NCBI GenBank assembly: GCA_013115135.1
Contig: JABANP010000393.1
Span: 1-51,312, forward strand
Length of the DNA: 51,312 nt
Origin: Perkinsus olseni
Lineage: Eukaryota; Perkinsozoa; Perkinsida; Perkinsidae
Direction of reading: 5' to 3'
The notes under the pieces were generated by a model, which was given only the letters and a program-made list of their open reading frames with translations, was not told the DNA's origin and made no database searches. How positions within the stretch are numbered: position 1 is the stretch's first letter; every line of letters begins with the position of its first letter. The position numbers and the translations under genes are program-made. Positions 20,401-31,764 of this stretch are shown in pieces.

Positions 20401-22265
20401 GATGGTATCAGCGGTAGCATACCTGAAGGACAGTAAACTTGAACTAGGAAGTGATCGAGTAAACGAATATCGAAGAGGTAAAGAACTCCGCTCGCTGGCA
20501 GCGAGTCGCTGCGGTAGTTTCCGGCTGCTAACGGATAACCTACGATCTCAAGAGAAACTTATTACGAAAATTCACGAAGATCGAGAAGGGATATATTCGC
20601 GAGATCCTCGCCTCCTCCAGCCGACGAAACGGCTGAACAAAAATTCCGGCCGTGAATCCGCATGGTGCTATGGAGATAAATTATATCTCGTTGTCTAATC
20701 CTGGGAGAGGCCGTCCCTCCTTCCATCTCCATGATAGCTCACTTCATTCCCTCAGGAATCTCAACGTCGATGTGAACTGCTCGAGAACCCATTCTCTCCA
20801 CCGACACAACCTTCGTTTTGCAGCACTTGATGATTGCCTTCGACAGAGTATCATCTCCATCGATCGATCCTGATTCAAGAAAACTCGAATGGACCTTCCG
20901 CTCGGACACGGCTCGCAGTTCTTATAAATTAAGACTCTTTCGAGGGATCCTCAAGAGTCGCTTGGCAATGGCTACCGTGGTTGAACGGTTCACGACTTGA
21001 TGAATCATCAAGTCGAATCATCAATGATGATGATCTCAACTGTTGAACCGCTGAGTCAAGTCAGTCTCACGACCCACAGTATACTTCAAACAGTTGGGCC
21101 CGATAATACTGCTTCACTGTGACAGTAGCGCCATCTGACGGGCCTACTTCGATCCACATTCGGGCGCTCTACGGAAATATATCCGCTATCTTTCGTCGTC
21201 TCCATTGTAGAGCTGCCGTTGGATTGGGCGGGACCAGGTGAGGGAGCTGCTTGGAGCTCCTCTAATATCAACAGAGTCAGATCAAGACAGCGGGAGGGAG
21301 TCGCCTCACTGGCAACTTTCTTCAGCTTCTCGAAAACCCCGCTGGTGTCTATCCACTTTCGAAAATCTTCTTCGATATCCTGGCAGTCATCACCGATACC
21401 CCTGAGAAGAAATAGCGTCTATCCGGAATCGAGCCCAGGACCTCCGCCGGATGTCCTACGGCTCGGTCCGTACGCGGTGTGCCCGCCGAGGGCTCTCGTA
21501 CCTCACCTCTCGAGCATCTTCACCGCACCAACTCGCTGCATTGCTGCATCGCTCCGCCGAGCCATCCCATTAAACTGGATGTAGTTCAAATCGCCGAGGC
21601 CAAAAATGCAATAATGGACGCCAGAAAGGGCGTCTTTCTGAGAAAATACTTGTTTCCCTGATCGAGAATACGCGGCAGCTTTTTCACCGGCGTGGACTTG
21701 TGATTGATGTATTTATCGAATTTGATAGCATTATCGGTCGCATCGCCTTCCCCTGTCGTAGCGAGTATCAAAACCTGCCAAGACCTCTCCAATCCGCTGG
21801 AATGCCTACAGGAAGACTAACCACAATTCTATGAGTACTGAAAACCGCCGGGTCGAAGTCGGCCAGGTCGCAGACCTTGTTCGGTATCTGTTCTTCAGTG
21901 GCCTCCTCGCCTGTGACCGAACGCAACGTCAAAACCAACCCAGAATATCATTATCATCATTACTGTTGGACACGGTCGATGCCGAGTATTTCAGTGTTTG
22001 CACTCGAACGCATCGTCAATTTTCGACGGAGCGATGTGGCACACTATCGATTGACGCTACGACCAAGTCATCCCACATTAGTATTATTATTACTACCAAA
22101 TTGGATCGCGAACGCCTCGGCCGTCCCCGTCTGTGAACCGAAGTAAATGTACGCAGTAGCTGAGAAGGATACACATATCGTATCCGATTTTGAGATGCTA
22201 ACTCCATGCCATTCAGAGTCGCTATCTGCGGTAGTCCGGTGAAGACGATCCAGGATAGCGTCCAC
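17432..22265 (-). CDS. NADPH-cytochrome P450 reductase-like diflavin reductase
   Basis: It moves electrons from NADPH through FAD and FMN to a heme partner, probably the P450 encoded next door. Exons in order: start at 22265 with no obvious membrane anchor, then FMN domain (IYFGSQTGTAEAFAIQF, LILATTGEGDATDN, FGLGDLNYIQFN, GIGDDCQDIEEDF). Next come the linker and FAD domain (AVHIDVEIPEGMK, YATADTIEVLPANSQED, CPLPVPSTIREVLLYYLDL, RSYTGAN), then the NADPH part (IVMVCTGAGVAPFR, VFGCRTREDILYDTE, ALSREPGVPKRHVQDV, VMVCGQ) and stop at 17432. The missing N-terminal helix could mean a soluble enzyme such as NDOR1/Tah18, or an unseen first exon. Introns range from about 45 nt to 1.15 kb (roughly 19155-20300). 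The 105-nt intron at 21402-21506 is tRNA-like. Confidence 0.9.
20029..20112. repeat. 21-bp minisatellite, four units
   Basis: Four head-to-tail units of 21 bp start at 20029, 20050, 20071 and 20092, each close to TCAGCATCAGGAGGGCACGG. It lies in the 1.15-kb intron of the reductase gene. On the plus strand it sits inside a 98-codon open frame (19954-20250), where it encodes SASGGHG-type heptads. Whether that frame is expressed is unknown. Confidence 0.8.
21402..21506 (-). other. tRNA-derived intron of the reductase (sense)
   Basis: A 105-nt intron separates GAVKMLE from GIGDDCQDIEEDF, a boundary fixed by the family. It starts GTGAGG and contains AGGTCCTGGGCTCGATTCC (B box at 21425-21435 on the minus strand). 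It ends with a pyrimidine-rich TATTTCTTCTCAG, where the T-rich tail after the tRNA-like body serves as the polypyrimidine tract. Confidence 0.75.
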
Positions 22266-23251
22266 TCAGCGTCCTAGTGGGGAGCATGGAACGCCAACTC
22301 ATGATAGAGCTAGTCAAAGCAATAGCATTCCTCGAGCATATGCGATAACTACTGTAGATCAGTCTAAACCACTGAGGACTCTCAAAGAGCCAACGCTGAT
22401 GATGGCATCAGCATTCAGGCGGACTTGTGGCTGTTGTTATTGCTCCGAAGTTATACTAGTAACATTACTCGTGATTTTGATCAGTAGGCGACCGGTCACC
22501 ACATCTGATACGCCCGGCACATCAGCTTACTGTCAACGACGTCCAGCGCTGTGACGGGTTCCTTCGGACCATCCTCGCTGCATTTGGAAGAAGGAGAAGT
22601 CGAAGATTTCCTTATCTTGGGCATGTATCGAGCGACGAAAAACTTGCCCACGAAGAATGATATGTTCCCAAGCCTGTACATCCTCAAACTAAACCCGGGA
22701 GTTGCTCAGTCACATTCTGCGCGACCTTGCACCTTGCATGACACCTTGAAAATCAAGATCGTTACGACCAGGACGTACGGAGGAAACTGAGCCGAACGTC
22801 AACCCTTAGATTCGACCCAACCACCTCCAGCGCAGTGTGCTCAGAACGCATGAACTCAACAATATTACGTGTTCAAAAAGTACTCTTTCAGATGAAGTAC
22901 GGGTTATTGAGCCATCACAGTGGAGCAGACTAAGTACTATTAGTGTAGTATTAGTCGCAGTTACAAATCACGGTATTAAAAAGAGTGTCGCTCCTGGCCT
23001 TCTTTACTATCAAAAAGTCAAATATTCTCAGAGTTGAGAATCTGATGGTGACCAGACGCCGACCATAATAACGCGGTAGGTTCTCTCAGGAGAGGACTAC
23101 AGCAGAAGTACGATTATAAAAGGCAGATTGACGGCCAGATGCTCAAAAGACGAAGACGGTGAGAATAGCTAGCAGTCATGATATACTACTATAGATTAGT
23201 GAATGCTCTCATAGTAGTAGAGATCTTCGTGCTTCGAACAAACCGCTCTTG
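22266..23251. other. spacer between P450 and reductase genes
   Basis: About 1 kb. The minus-strand open frame 22496-22687 (ending LDVVDSKLMCRAYQMW) might be an exon of a small gene, but I find no start, no splice partners and no family. Nothing else is recognised. Confidence 0.3.
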
Positions 23252-25248
23252 TCACTGCCTCGCCTTCATACTCAAACGAAGGTTGACGGGTATACGGTTA
23301 ATGTAAGTGGTCTCTCCGACATCATCATAACCAACGGTGAAATGGAAATCATCGAAATGCCTCAGAAGAGTTGCTGCCATAACAACACACTCCTTCATGG
23401 CGAGGTATTGGCCAGGGCATTTACGAGGGCTCCCAGTGAACGCCCAGTGATTGCGTGAACGCTGGCGATCGATGTCTTTGGTACCGGGAAGGAACCAAGC
23501 CTCGGGCCTGACGAGGACAACACTCTATCACCGTTATTGCCATACGCGGGACTCACTTGAACTCAGGACCGCCCTCATCTTCGCCCTTCATCGCCTCGCC
23601 GGTCATAAGTGTAACTACCGTCCCCACGTCAACCTCCTTCCCTTCGATGACGTATGGTGCAACAGTGACATATGGCAGGGGGCCAGGGGTCGAGTTATTC
23701 ATCTGCAACGAAAGACAAGAGAATCTTCGGCAACCAATCAACCTACACGCCTTGCACCAGAGTCAACCTATGATACACTTACACGAAGTGTCTCCAAGAC
23801 GCAGGCCTCTACATAGCGTAGTTTGTCGAGATCATCGTTATCAGTCGGATCTTTACCGAGGACGTCGACTTCCGCTCTGGCCTTCTTCTGAGCATCTGGG
23901 TGGACACACATTAAGTAAAGAAACCACTCGATCGTAGAAGGGACCGAAGAGCCGCCACTTAGAGTGAATCTGATCATCAGAAAATCGACCACGTTGTTGA
24001 AGATCATGTGAAGACGCTCACGTAACAAGATTCCAAATCAAGTCTTGCTTGCCCATGAATATCAACTTGTCGAGAATGTTGCACTCGGGTGTGGCGCCCT
24101 TCTTCAACTCTTTGCTGTCTTCGGGCTATGATCTCCTTAGAGTACTTCTCCACGTTATCAACAGCGGAGTAAAACTAGAAGAAAATGAACTGCGAGACGA
24201 GAAGCTCTTCGGAGAAGTCGACAACTACTCACTTTTGCGACATCCTTGTTCAGCTTGAAAGGATACCTATTCTGTATGAAAGGCCCCAACTGGATGTGCT
24301 TAAGAATGAAGTCAAAACCCTCGAGGAAATTTTGGAATGTTTTGTGGACGTTCTCTCGCTCAGCCGACCCATTGGGATCTGACCAGAAATACTTAGCGGA
24401 GCGGAACATCAATCATAAGGTGCTTACCGAGAGGACTGAGAAGGTTGTAGTCCTTCCCAAAGTGCGTGGCAACTGTGAAGTCGAGTGCAGCCAGCTGAAG
24501 CAATTTATGAGGCTCCCAGTCATGAATGTTGCCAGACGGGTCAGCCAAGGCCGACACGACGTTAACCTGAGTAAACGACTGAATATCGACTCGCCGTTTA
24601 CAATAGGAGAAGTGGTTACCAATCTTCGAGACATCTGTCCCATTATGGGCACCATCCCTCGAACGTTCGGCTCAGCGATGATTGGGTCGACTGTTCTTCT
24701 GTTGTACTTCCAAGCATCACCATCAGTCAGGAAGATCCCGGACTTTGGCAATAAACTCAGAGTGTTCATCTGCCGCATGAAAACTCCCTTGTTGGAGTCC
24801 TTCAGGATCTGCTTGATGGTCTCCGTGTCCTTAGTCATGACGTAGGTCGTAGAGAACACCCTAGAGGAGAGAAAAATAAGAGATGCCCATGGTATGGGAG
24901 AATAGCAGTCATCCACTCACCTGAAGGCGAACGTCTTGCCATACTCTTCGGCCCACTCGCGCATCCGTGACAACGCGCTGCTCGGATCGAGTTCAAAGGC
25001 CACTCCAGCGATAGGCGAGCCCTGAAGCGAAAATGAACTTCACGAGATTCGTCAAAACACCACCTTACCCTCGGTCCGGGGAAGGGCAGCGGCTTAAAAG
25101 TGCGGGCTATAGATTTCACAAGCTTCCCAAGTAGGAAGCTCAAAAGCAGAGCCGCACCTCCTCCGATAGTCACCGGAGCATAGCGACGGAGCACACTCAG
25201 AAGCTCCGGATTGATACGGAGAAGGGCTGGAGACTGCATGAGCAACAA
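23252..25248 (-). CDS. cytochrome P450 monooxygenase
   Basis: A membrane-anchored P450: the N-terminal helix (TIGGGAALLLSFLLGKLV) is followed by the Pro-rich hinge FKPLPFPGPR. Later parts are the C-helix region (LTDGDAWKYNRRTVDP), the I helix (TFTLSGGSSVPSTIEWFLYL), the K helix (YVEACVLETLR, ExxR) and the heme loop (FTGSPRKCPGQ, Cys ligand present, the usual Gly at position 4 being Ser). It ends RIPVNLRLSMKARQ at 23252. About eight short introns interrupt it. Around 24095 the frame shifts by one base: the GHIARRQ-type helix read as KEIIARRQQRVEEG passes into ATPECNILDKLIF only if one nucleotide is ignored, so it is either a sequencing error or a real lesion. The adjacent reductase on the same strand suggests a working pair. 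Confidence 0.88.
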
Positions 25249-27260
25249 ATCAGCTGAGAACGAACAATGCTAGAGTGAAGACAGGTATCATCCCGCCACT
25301 CAAAAACACCATAAGCTTGACTAGGTGGTCGACACAAGTCGCTGAAAGTTGCACGATATGTCATTTCGGGCGCGACACAATCGATATCGCGCTACTAATT
25401 TGCAAACGCTTCTAGCGCACATGGTACCACAATCTATCCTGTGCGCCACTAGCTCTGCTCACGGGTCTCGAGTTCGCTCTCACTTTGTTCAACCGAGGCA
25501 GCCTGATGAGGGCAGTCCGCGGCGCTACGGGCACATGGCTTGACCTCACTAGTAACGAGAACAGGGCGTCGATTGAAACCGCGGCGCTCGAGTGACTTGG
25601 AAAGGCAGAATTGGCGAAGCCGAAGTCAACAAGTGTAGCACAGCACGAGCATGTTCAAGGAGAAGGTTTCTCAAGGGGGGTATCGTAAAGGGCCCTACGG
25701 GGCCCAGGTAAGTTCTTCCCTATTCATGATTAGTCGGCGGAATTGAGCGGGGTTAAAAGACCAACTACGGGACTATTCACGGTGAATAATTCACCACCGC
25801 ATGAGGGCTAGGCTTGCAGAAATTACAGGATGCTGCTGCCCAGAATCGAACCACCTACCCTGCCAATAGGAAATCATCAACTTAACCTCTACCCTATATT
25901 CACTTGACAAAATCCCGGATAGTAGGTCAACACGTACTTGCAGCCCAGCACAAGAATGCCCCACCTTCCATGTAACTCGAACCACCGTGTAGGTTCGTCA
26001 CAATGACGGCTTTACTCAGCTAAACTGAGAACTTCCAGGGAACGCTGCGACCTATCACTAGCCCACTGTAGACTGGAGGCCAGCTGTGAGTATGAAAGCC
26101 TTACACACTTACTCAAACTCTTCACCATACTGGGATACTGCAACTCAATGCGAACTCGCTAAGTGAACCGGAAAGAATCATCGGAATCAAGGTGGGGCAA
26201 AATTTCGTATCAGAGCCACAGCAAGACGAGTGGAGTTGGTTAGCGGACATCCAGCACACTCGGTATCTTCAGCTCGAAGCTTCAAACCTTTACATTGCAC
26301 ACTTGCATTCAGAGCCTTAGGGAAGGAGCTGGTTATTCACTTGAGTTGATGGGGTATTCAAAAGCAAACCGGTAGAGAGGGGTAGATGAGCGATGTGCTT
26401 CGCGTGGGTGTGTTAGACACTTCTCTCTACTGTTCCGATAGAGGAACCTCTGCGCTCTGCACCACAGCAAGCAGCCACAACTTACGTCCGTCACAACGAT
26501 TTGACGACGGAACTGAACCCAAGAGACCTCTATCTGTCGAAGAAACCAATCATTCGGCCGTTGGTTATTCAGGACAGTCGAAAGTATATGAATGACCAAC
26601 AAGTCTACAGCAGCAGCAGCACTCCTCAGTCCCACTTCTCGCTCGACATCTTACACTCTCCTTTCGTCGCTAAGTCGTTCTCACCTGATCAACACAGTCG
26701 CAGTTACGGAAACTGGTACAACTCTCACTTAGTGATCTCCTGCGCTCAGTCCGCGGAGGGTTCACTACCGCCTTATCCCCACTCCCCGAGTCTATCAACA
26801 ATAACAACAGCATACAAGACGTTTCCGATCAGACTAACGCTTCCGGCGTGAAAGAGCGTTAAAGGAGATCTAAACTGCCGACGCACTGCTGGTTCTCAAA
26901 AAAAACCGCAACTACACAGAAGCATTTCGTGTGTGTATGATCATTCACCGTCACAACATGATTCATACCCGTGTCGCCATCAACGTGATGCTGTCGCGAC
27001 GGATACGATAATCAACTCAGTGACAGTGCTCGTCGTCGACAGTAGAGACCGAAAACGCATTGCAGGTGGCCGGGAAGCTCACGAAGGACCAACTTCTTGC
27101 TCTCGTAATGGCATCTTCGATACACCGAAAAATCCTTTGTTTTTCCCAAAATGTATACGCAGGGCTAGCCGACTCACACACTAGTCATAACCATTCCGAG
27201 AAAGTTGCTCCACCAGAACAACTATCGAGGTTCCCCATGCTCTTCACGGAAAACAAGATA
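25249..27260. other. intergenic, with tRNA-like relics
   Basis: About 2 kb with no supported gene. Plus-strand frames at 26386-26595 and 26501-26851 overlap each other and match no family. Two minus-strand B-box cores are present: GGTTCGATTC (about 25844-25853) preceded by TAGAGGTTAAG as an A-box relic, and GGTTCGAGTT (about 25975-25984). I could not fold an intact tRNA around either. Confidence 0.4.
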
Positions 27261-27269
27261 CCTCCTCAC

Positions 27270-30200
27270 CTGTTGTATTTTTGACGTCCTTTTTTACTTT
27301 TTTCCCTAATTCGGGAGACGCCATGGGTTTCGGTGGCAACGTTGAGGGGCCAACAGAGGGGTTTTTCTTGCCTAGAGGAATTGGAAGGTGAGCAAGATTA
27401 GCAAGATTGAAGCGATCGACTCACTTTTCGATGACGACGTCGAGTGGCCCGACATTGGCGATGACTCGGAGATTACCGGCATCGGACTGTGATTCATAGG
27501 AGACGCGTCCTTCAGCAGAGGCGTCTGAGGGCAAAATTCATCGAGCGGGAATAGAACCAGGGACCTCTCAAATGAAGATCGCGAGTCCTAACCAATTACT
27601 CACCACGAGTGAAGGACTCTCCTTTCCCGCCTGTGATGACGAGGAGTGCAACACTTTTGCTGAAGTCGACCCTAGGATAACAAGCATCTCAAGATACTCA
27701 GAAGAGGAGAGGGACCCACTTCCAACTCCGTTAGCCGGCTGATGTTTTATCGACAACACACCCGATGGGGCGTTAACCCTGATGCTACGACCACGCGGCG
27801 AAGGGGGACTGACAGGAACAACACGAATAACGATGAATATTCCACCGGCAGCTATAACGACCGGATGCCAATCCGAGTGGACAAAGATGCGCACCCCGCA
27901 TAGCTCGATTCTCTGGACAAACGTCCAGCATTGCCTCTCTAAAGAAGAGAGGCCATCTTCGGGGAGCATGACGATGAGGATGTGGCGACGATAAAGGTCA
28001 GTGAACGGAGAGAGAAGTTCCACGGAATAGGAAACGAAATACATCAGGACGGCAGAAGGACGCCGCCGATCCGTTACGGATAACAGGAAATTTCCAAACA
28101 AAATGGTTGCTTCTCGATTACTGCAACCACTGCGACTGTCATACATCACGTGGATCTCCAAAGGGTGGGAGCGTTGAAAAGATACTCTGGGCCGATACTG
28201 CGCCAAAAGTTATACTGCGGTTAAGTAGAACGAGTTATACTTTTCAAAGAGCTAGGCTGGCTCGGAATCTCAACCTCATCTTCACGTACGCTGAACTACA
28301 CTACAATCAGAAATGAAAGAATCTTACATCTTGATCTTGCTTCCGCTTGAGGTCGGTAGATGCAGCACAGGCTGTAGCGTCACTGATATATCACTCTCAT
28401 CTGAAAATAGATCGACCTCATTTGTATCTTTCAGGGTCGACTTTAAGATACGCTGAGACGTAACACACTTCCATAACAAACGCAGTACGTCTAGCCATAC
28501 ATCGACCGGATACAATCTTCATGCCCGCTTCGAACAGGCTGAACTCATCCGGATTTTTTCACGCCATTATATCCAAACGTTTTAACGCCTACCTTGAATG
28601 TCATGTTTTATCAATCTCTCAATCACATCTTCCAACGTGATGATTCCCGCCATGTGAATATTGCACGGAATCTGTTTGTCGTCGTGGATGGCTTGGATAA
28701 CCTGAAAAGATGCGCCACGATTTGTGAAAAAGTTGGTACGAACCTTCTACCCTCTCAGGATCATCCGTCGCTACTGCTAAATGGCTTCTGCCAGTTGAAA
28801 ATTCATAGAGCATATCCAGCAGCGTAGTATCCATATCGCAAATCTGACAAACACGTATAGCTTCGCTCCGCCCAACTCACAATTTTGCTAAGAAACGAAT
28901 AGCGCTCGCCCGGTCACCTACCATCGGTTCCAACAAATCTGTGTTTCCTATTTGTACTTTATCTTCTGGATTTAAAACAATCAAACGCTTCACGAGCAGC
29001 ATGCCATGCACCTGTTCAACACTCTCATCCCGAAGGTCCCTGGTTCGACTCCCACGCCCGGTCTTTCTACGTTGTGCGGATGGCCCTGGTAAATCGGCAA
29101 TCTTGAATGACCCTTCTCCATGATATCCTGGAGTGTCTTGGAATCCAGAACTTGGTCCGCTGGGTACATGGCTACCTGAGTCGCACAAAGCGCGCGCCAT
29201 TTTGATCGATTGCGCGTATCGGGCATTTTCCGTAAGCAAATTCGAGGTGACCGACACATCAGCGTTAAAATTCTTTGATGCGCTAACATGATGGTGAACA
29301 ATACGGTGTATTTGATCCACCAATTCACCATCAATCCGCTGGATTGATATAACCAACCATACCACTCCTTCCGCACATCATTCAACGAGCCCTCTCTTCC
29401 ACGATTACCTGGTCCAACGGTGTCATTACATCCTTTACTTTGAGACGATGTAATTCCAACGCCCCCTGCATCATTCGGAGCTCTTCCTTCGTGATGCCAC
29501 CGCGGGAATGCAATTGGACCTGACCAGAATTCATCCGAGCACGCAAATATCATCACAACGGAATAGGAAATCCAACGTGAAATCTTGCATTTCCAGTGAG
29601 CAAGTTCTCCGTCAAAATCGATCGACAAGAACTGAACTCAGAATTATGGAAACCCATTTGGCGTAGTAATAGGTCGACTACTCGGCCCGGCTGTCAGAAG
29701 GTCATCTAGAATTTCTAGCCTGAACACATCTGCGGACTACTGTAAGTTTCAAGTGGCGGGGATCGAATCGTGAGGGTTTGACGTCCCTGTTGAAGGCAAA
29801 ATTGTGGACGGGAAAATGACGGAAATTCTCATTTTACTCCGACTAGATTTGAACCCACGACCTTTCTCATTACATGATGGTGGACTTCTCCTCTCCCCGT
29901 CGGACCATCTCCTCCTGTCGTCGTGTGGGTATCCAAAGGTGAAGACTGACCGCTTATACCCGTCTCTATATCAACATCTCCAGTCTGAACAAACAAGTGT
30001 TGAACTGCGCATCGCCAATTTCAGAATCCTTCAACGTGCGCAACACTCATTTCGAAGACATCTAATAGCCGACTATCAACCACTCATTGACCGCACATCA
30101 AATTGCGCGATATTCTTAGTTCAGAGACGCCATAAAAGCTATGAGAATGCCTTCACCGAGGATCGAACCCGATATCTCCCCCAGTACGTCGTCATATTGA

Positions 30201-31262
30201 TGTAAGTTCAACAACGCCTTGAACTCCGCCTTATTGTACCGTCCCTTGTGCTCCTCTCCCAGCGTCTTATCGAGGCACCAGGCGACCGGACCCGCCACCG
30301 GGTAAACTACTATCATCATGAACCTGGATCGAACCCCGGTTGGGTCATTTCTATCGGAATTCGTGGGGAAGTCGACCTTCGATCGAAAGATACACATTTC
30401 GGTGTTATTCGAACCCACGTGTCAACAAGTACGAATGACGACCCCCGGAACCTCGAGGACCCCTAATACAGCAGATTTAAGTCCAAACGAGATCCCGGGT
30501 TCAAATCCCAGCACCGACACCCGACCCGCATTACTTCACTAAAGGTGAGAAGGCTGCTCCTATTGATAGTTGATTTGGTCCTGTGAATACCGCCGACGGG
30601 ATTATCTCGCCAAATACTAACACCTGATGAGCATACGAACGGAAAGGTACTCAGCGCGCACAGTGAAGATTCCCCAACTCTCATGAGAATCTTCGAAGGA
30701 AAGACTAACAGCGCACTCCTGTAAAACTCCGGAAAGATATACGAAGCGCACTGGCAAGATTTCGCTTACGCGTGCAAGACATCCCCTCCATTATTACCAG
30801 AGTGACTGACACCAGCACTGCCATGTATGGAGGTACTATTTGGTCCAGGAAAAGCGGCAAAGCTTCGTTTGCCAACGAGTTTACCAAAAGTAAAGTCACA
30901 AGCAGAAGATGGTGACGTGAGATCAACGGATGCCTGACATAAAAAAACAAAAAACTTTAATACGCGCGGTGAAGAGCTCTCTTTACGCAAACCGCAAGAT
31001 ACACAATCTCGGCAGCTGGAACCGGTCAAAGATACCCCGAAGAGCGCACAGCGAAGGTTTTCGTAGGAGGTGAGTACAAGCATGGGCAGCGACAACACGG
31101 TCGATATTACAACTTAATAGCAGCTTGCTTCTCTTTTCTCATCTCAGCTTTATCGGCCGGGTCGGGCACATCATCCTCACTGGATTCCATCAGTATTCGA
31201 AGGTCGAAGTCGTCCAAAGATACCAATCCCATCGTCAAACCGGAGGCTAGAGCAGCGCAGAC
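27270..31262 (-). CDS. CNNM/DUF21-CBS family metal (Mg2+) transporter
   Basis: DUF21 membrane core: ALASGLTMGLVSLDDFDLRI, HHLLLVTLLLVNSLANEALP, LVFGEIIPSAVFTGPNQL, MMIVVYPVAGPVAWCLDKTL and GEEHKGRYNKAEFKALLNLH. Then LHRLKVKDVMTPLDQ leads into two CBS motifs (ADQVLDSKTLQDIMEKGHSR and EFSTGRSHLAVATDD...AGIITLEDVIERLIKHDI). This is the conserved plan of CNNM/CorC transporters, which move Mg2+ across the plasma or an organelle membrane. The first exon, above 31262, is not identified. Downstream exons (roughly 28515-28320 and 28206-27604, then 27524-27416 and 27360-27270) probably encode the C-terminal tail, but I cannot prove they belong to the same gene. Four introns carry tRNA-like sequence. 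An intron of only 42 nt (near 28735) is also predicted. Confidence 0.88.
27525..27603 (-). other. 79-nt tRNA-derived intron (sense)
   Basis: The intron runs from GTGAGTAATTGG to TTTTGCCCTCAG. GTGAGTAATTGGTTAGGAC fits an A box and D loop and overlaps the donor. AGGTCCCTGGTTCTATTCC (B box at 27548-27558) follows. ATTTTGCC near the 3' end is both a T run of terminator type and the polypyrimidine tract. Nearly every base is accounted for by a tRNA-like body plus splice ends. Confidence 0.75.
29012..29070 (+). other. 59-nt CNNM intron made of an antisense tRNA 3' half
   Basis: The gene is on the minus strand. The intron (GTAGAAAG...GTTGAACAG) is bounded by GHPHN and VHGMLLVKRL. Read on the plus strand it is AAGGTCCCTGGTTCGACTCC (B box at 29042-29052), then ACGCCCGGTC, then TTTC. 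So it is an anticodon-side fragment, T arm, acceptor 3' side and short T run, inserted antisense to the gene. Confidence 0.78.
29520..30187 (-). other. 668-nt CNNM intron with three tRNA-like T arms
   Basis: Minus-strand B-box cores are GGTTCGATCC (30159-30168), GGTTCAAATC (29846-29855) and GATTCGATCCC (29759-29769), all in the sense of the gene. The first starts about 20 nt from the donor. I see no coding stretch needed by the family within this intron. Confidence 0.65.
30324..30534. other. 211-nt CNNM intron with three tRNA-like T arms, both orientations
   Basis: The intron separates SPLVK from FMMIVVYPVAG. Just inside the donor is an antisense T arm (plus strand GGTTCAAATCC, 30498-30508). 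Two sense copies follow: GGGTTCGAAT (30407-30416) and GGTTCGATCC (30326-30335). The acceptor AG is the end of that last B box, so the tRNA-like motif itself forms the splice site. Confidence 0.75.
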
Positions 31263-31335
31263 CTAAACAGCAAGAACGACGAAAGTGAGAACTATACGCT
31301 CAAGCCGATGGGATTATAGATGAAACGAGGTTATT

Positions 31336-31674
31336 ATGTATGAAACCCGCATGAAGAGAGATACCTCCAAAAAACCGCGCGCATGCTCAGAGTTGACGTG
31401 CACTTACCCGCTATTCCTATTCAACTGTGTCACCGAGGTAAGGACATTGGAGAAGGTCCACGTCCGAGAGACTACCCCGTTCCATTACGAGATCGACAAC
31501 AGTAGCACAGAGGCGTACGACGCTTTCATGAGGGAGGTCAGGGATGACTGCCCCAATTACAACTTCGACGACAATGATTTCTTCAAGTACGATTTCTATT
31601 GGCAAACTAATACCGTCCAGATGTCGGTCGAGGCAAACCCCCAAATCTTGAGCCCGGGTGAATGCCCTTGGTGA
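31336..31674 (+). CDS. hypothetical short protein or exon
   Basis: A 112-codon open frame whose second half (VHVRETTPFHYEIDNSST, DDCPNYNFDDNDFFKYDFYW) has protein-like composition. It may be a complete small gene from the ATG at 31336, or an exon beginning at an acceptor near 31440. It lies head-to-head with the CNNM gene, so their 5' regions overlap or adjoin. No family is recognised. Confidence 0.4.
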   Translation: MYETRMKRDTSKKPRACSELTCTYPLFLFNCVTEVRTLEKVHVRETTPFHYEIDNSSTEAYDAFMREVRDDCPNYNFDDNDFFKYDFYWQTNTVQMSVEANPQILSPGECPW

Positions 31675-31764
31675 TCAGTGTCTTAGTTATTGTGATTTGG
31701 GGAAGTTATGGTATTATACTGGCATTGAGGTGGTCTATCATTCTGTGAGCTGGCGTCTCTCACC

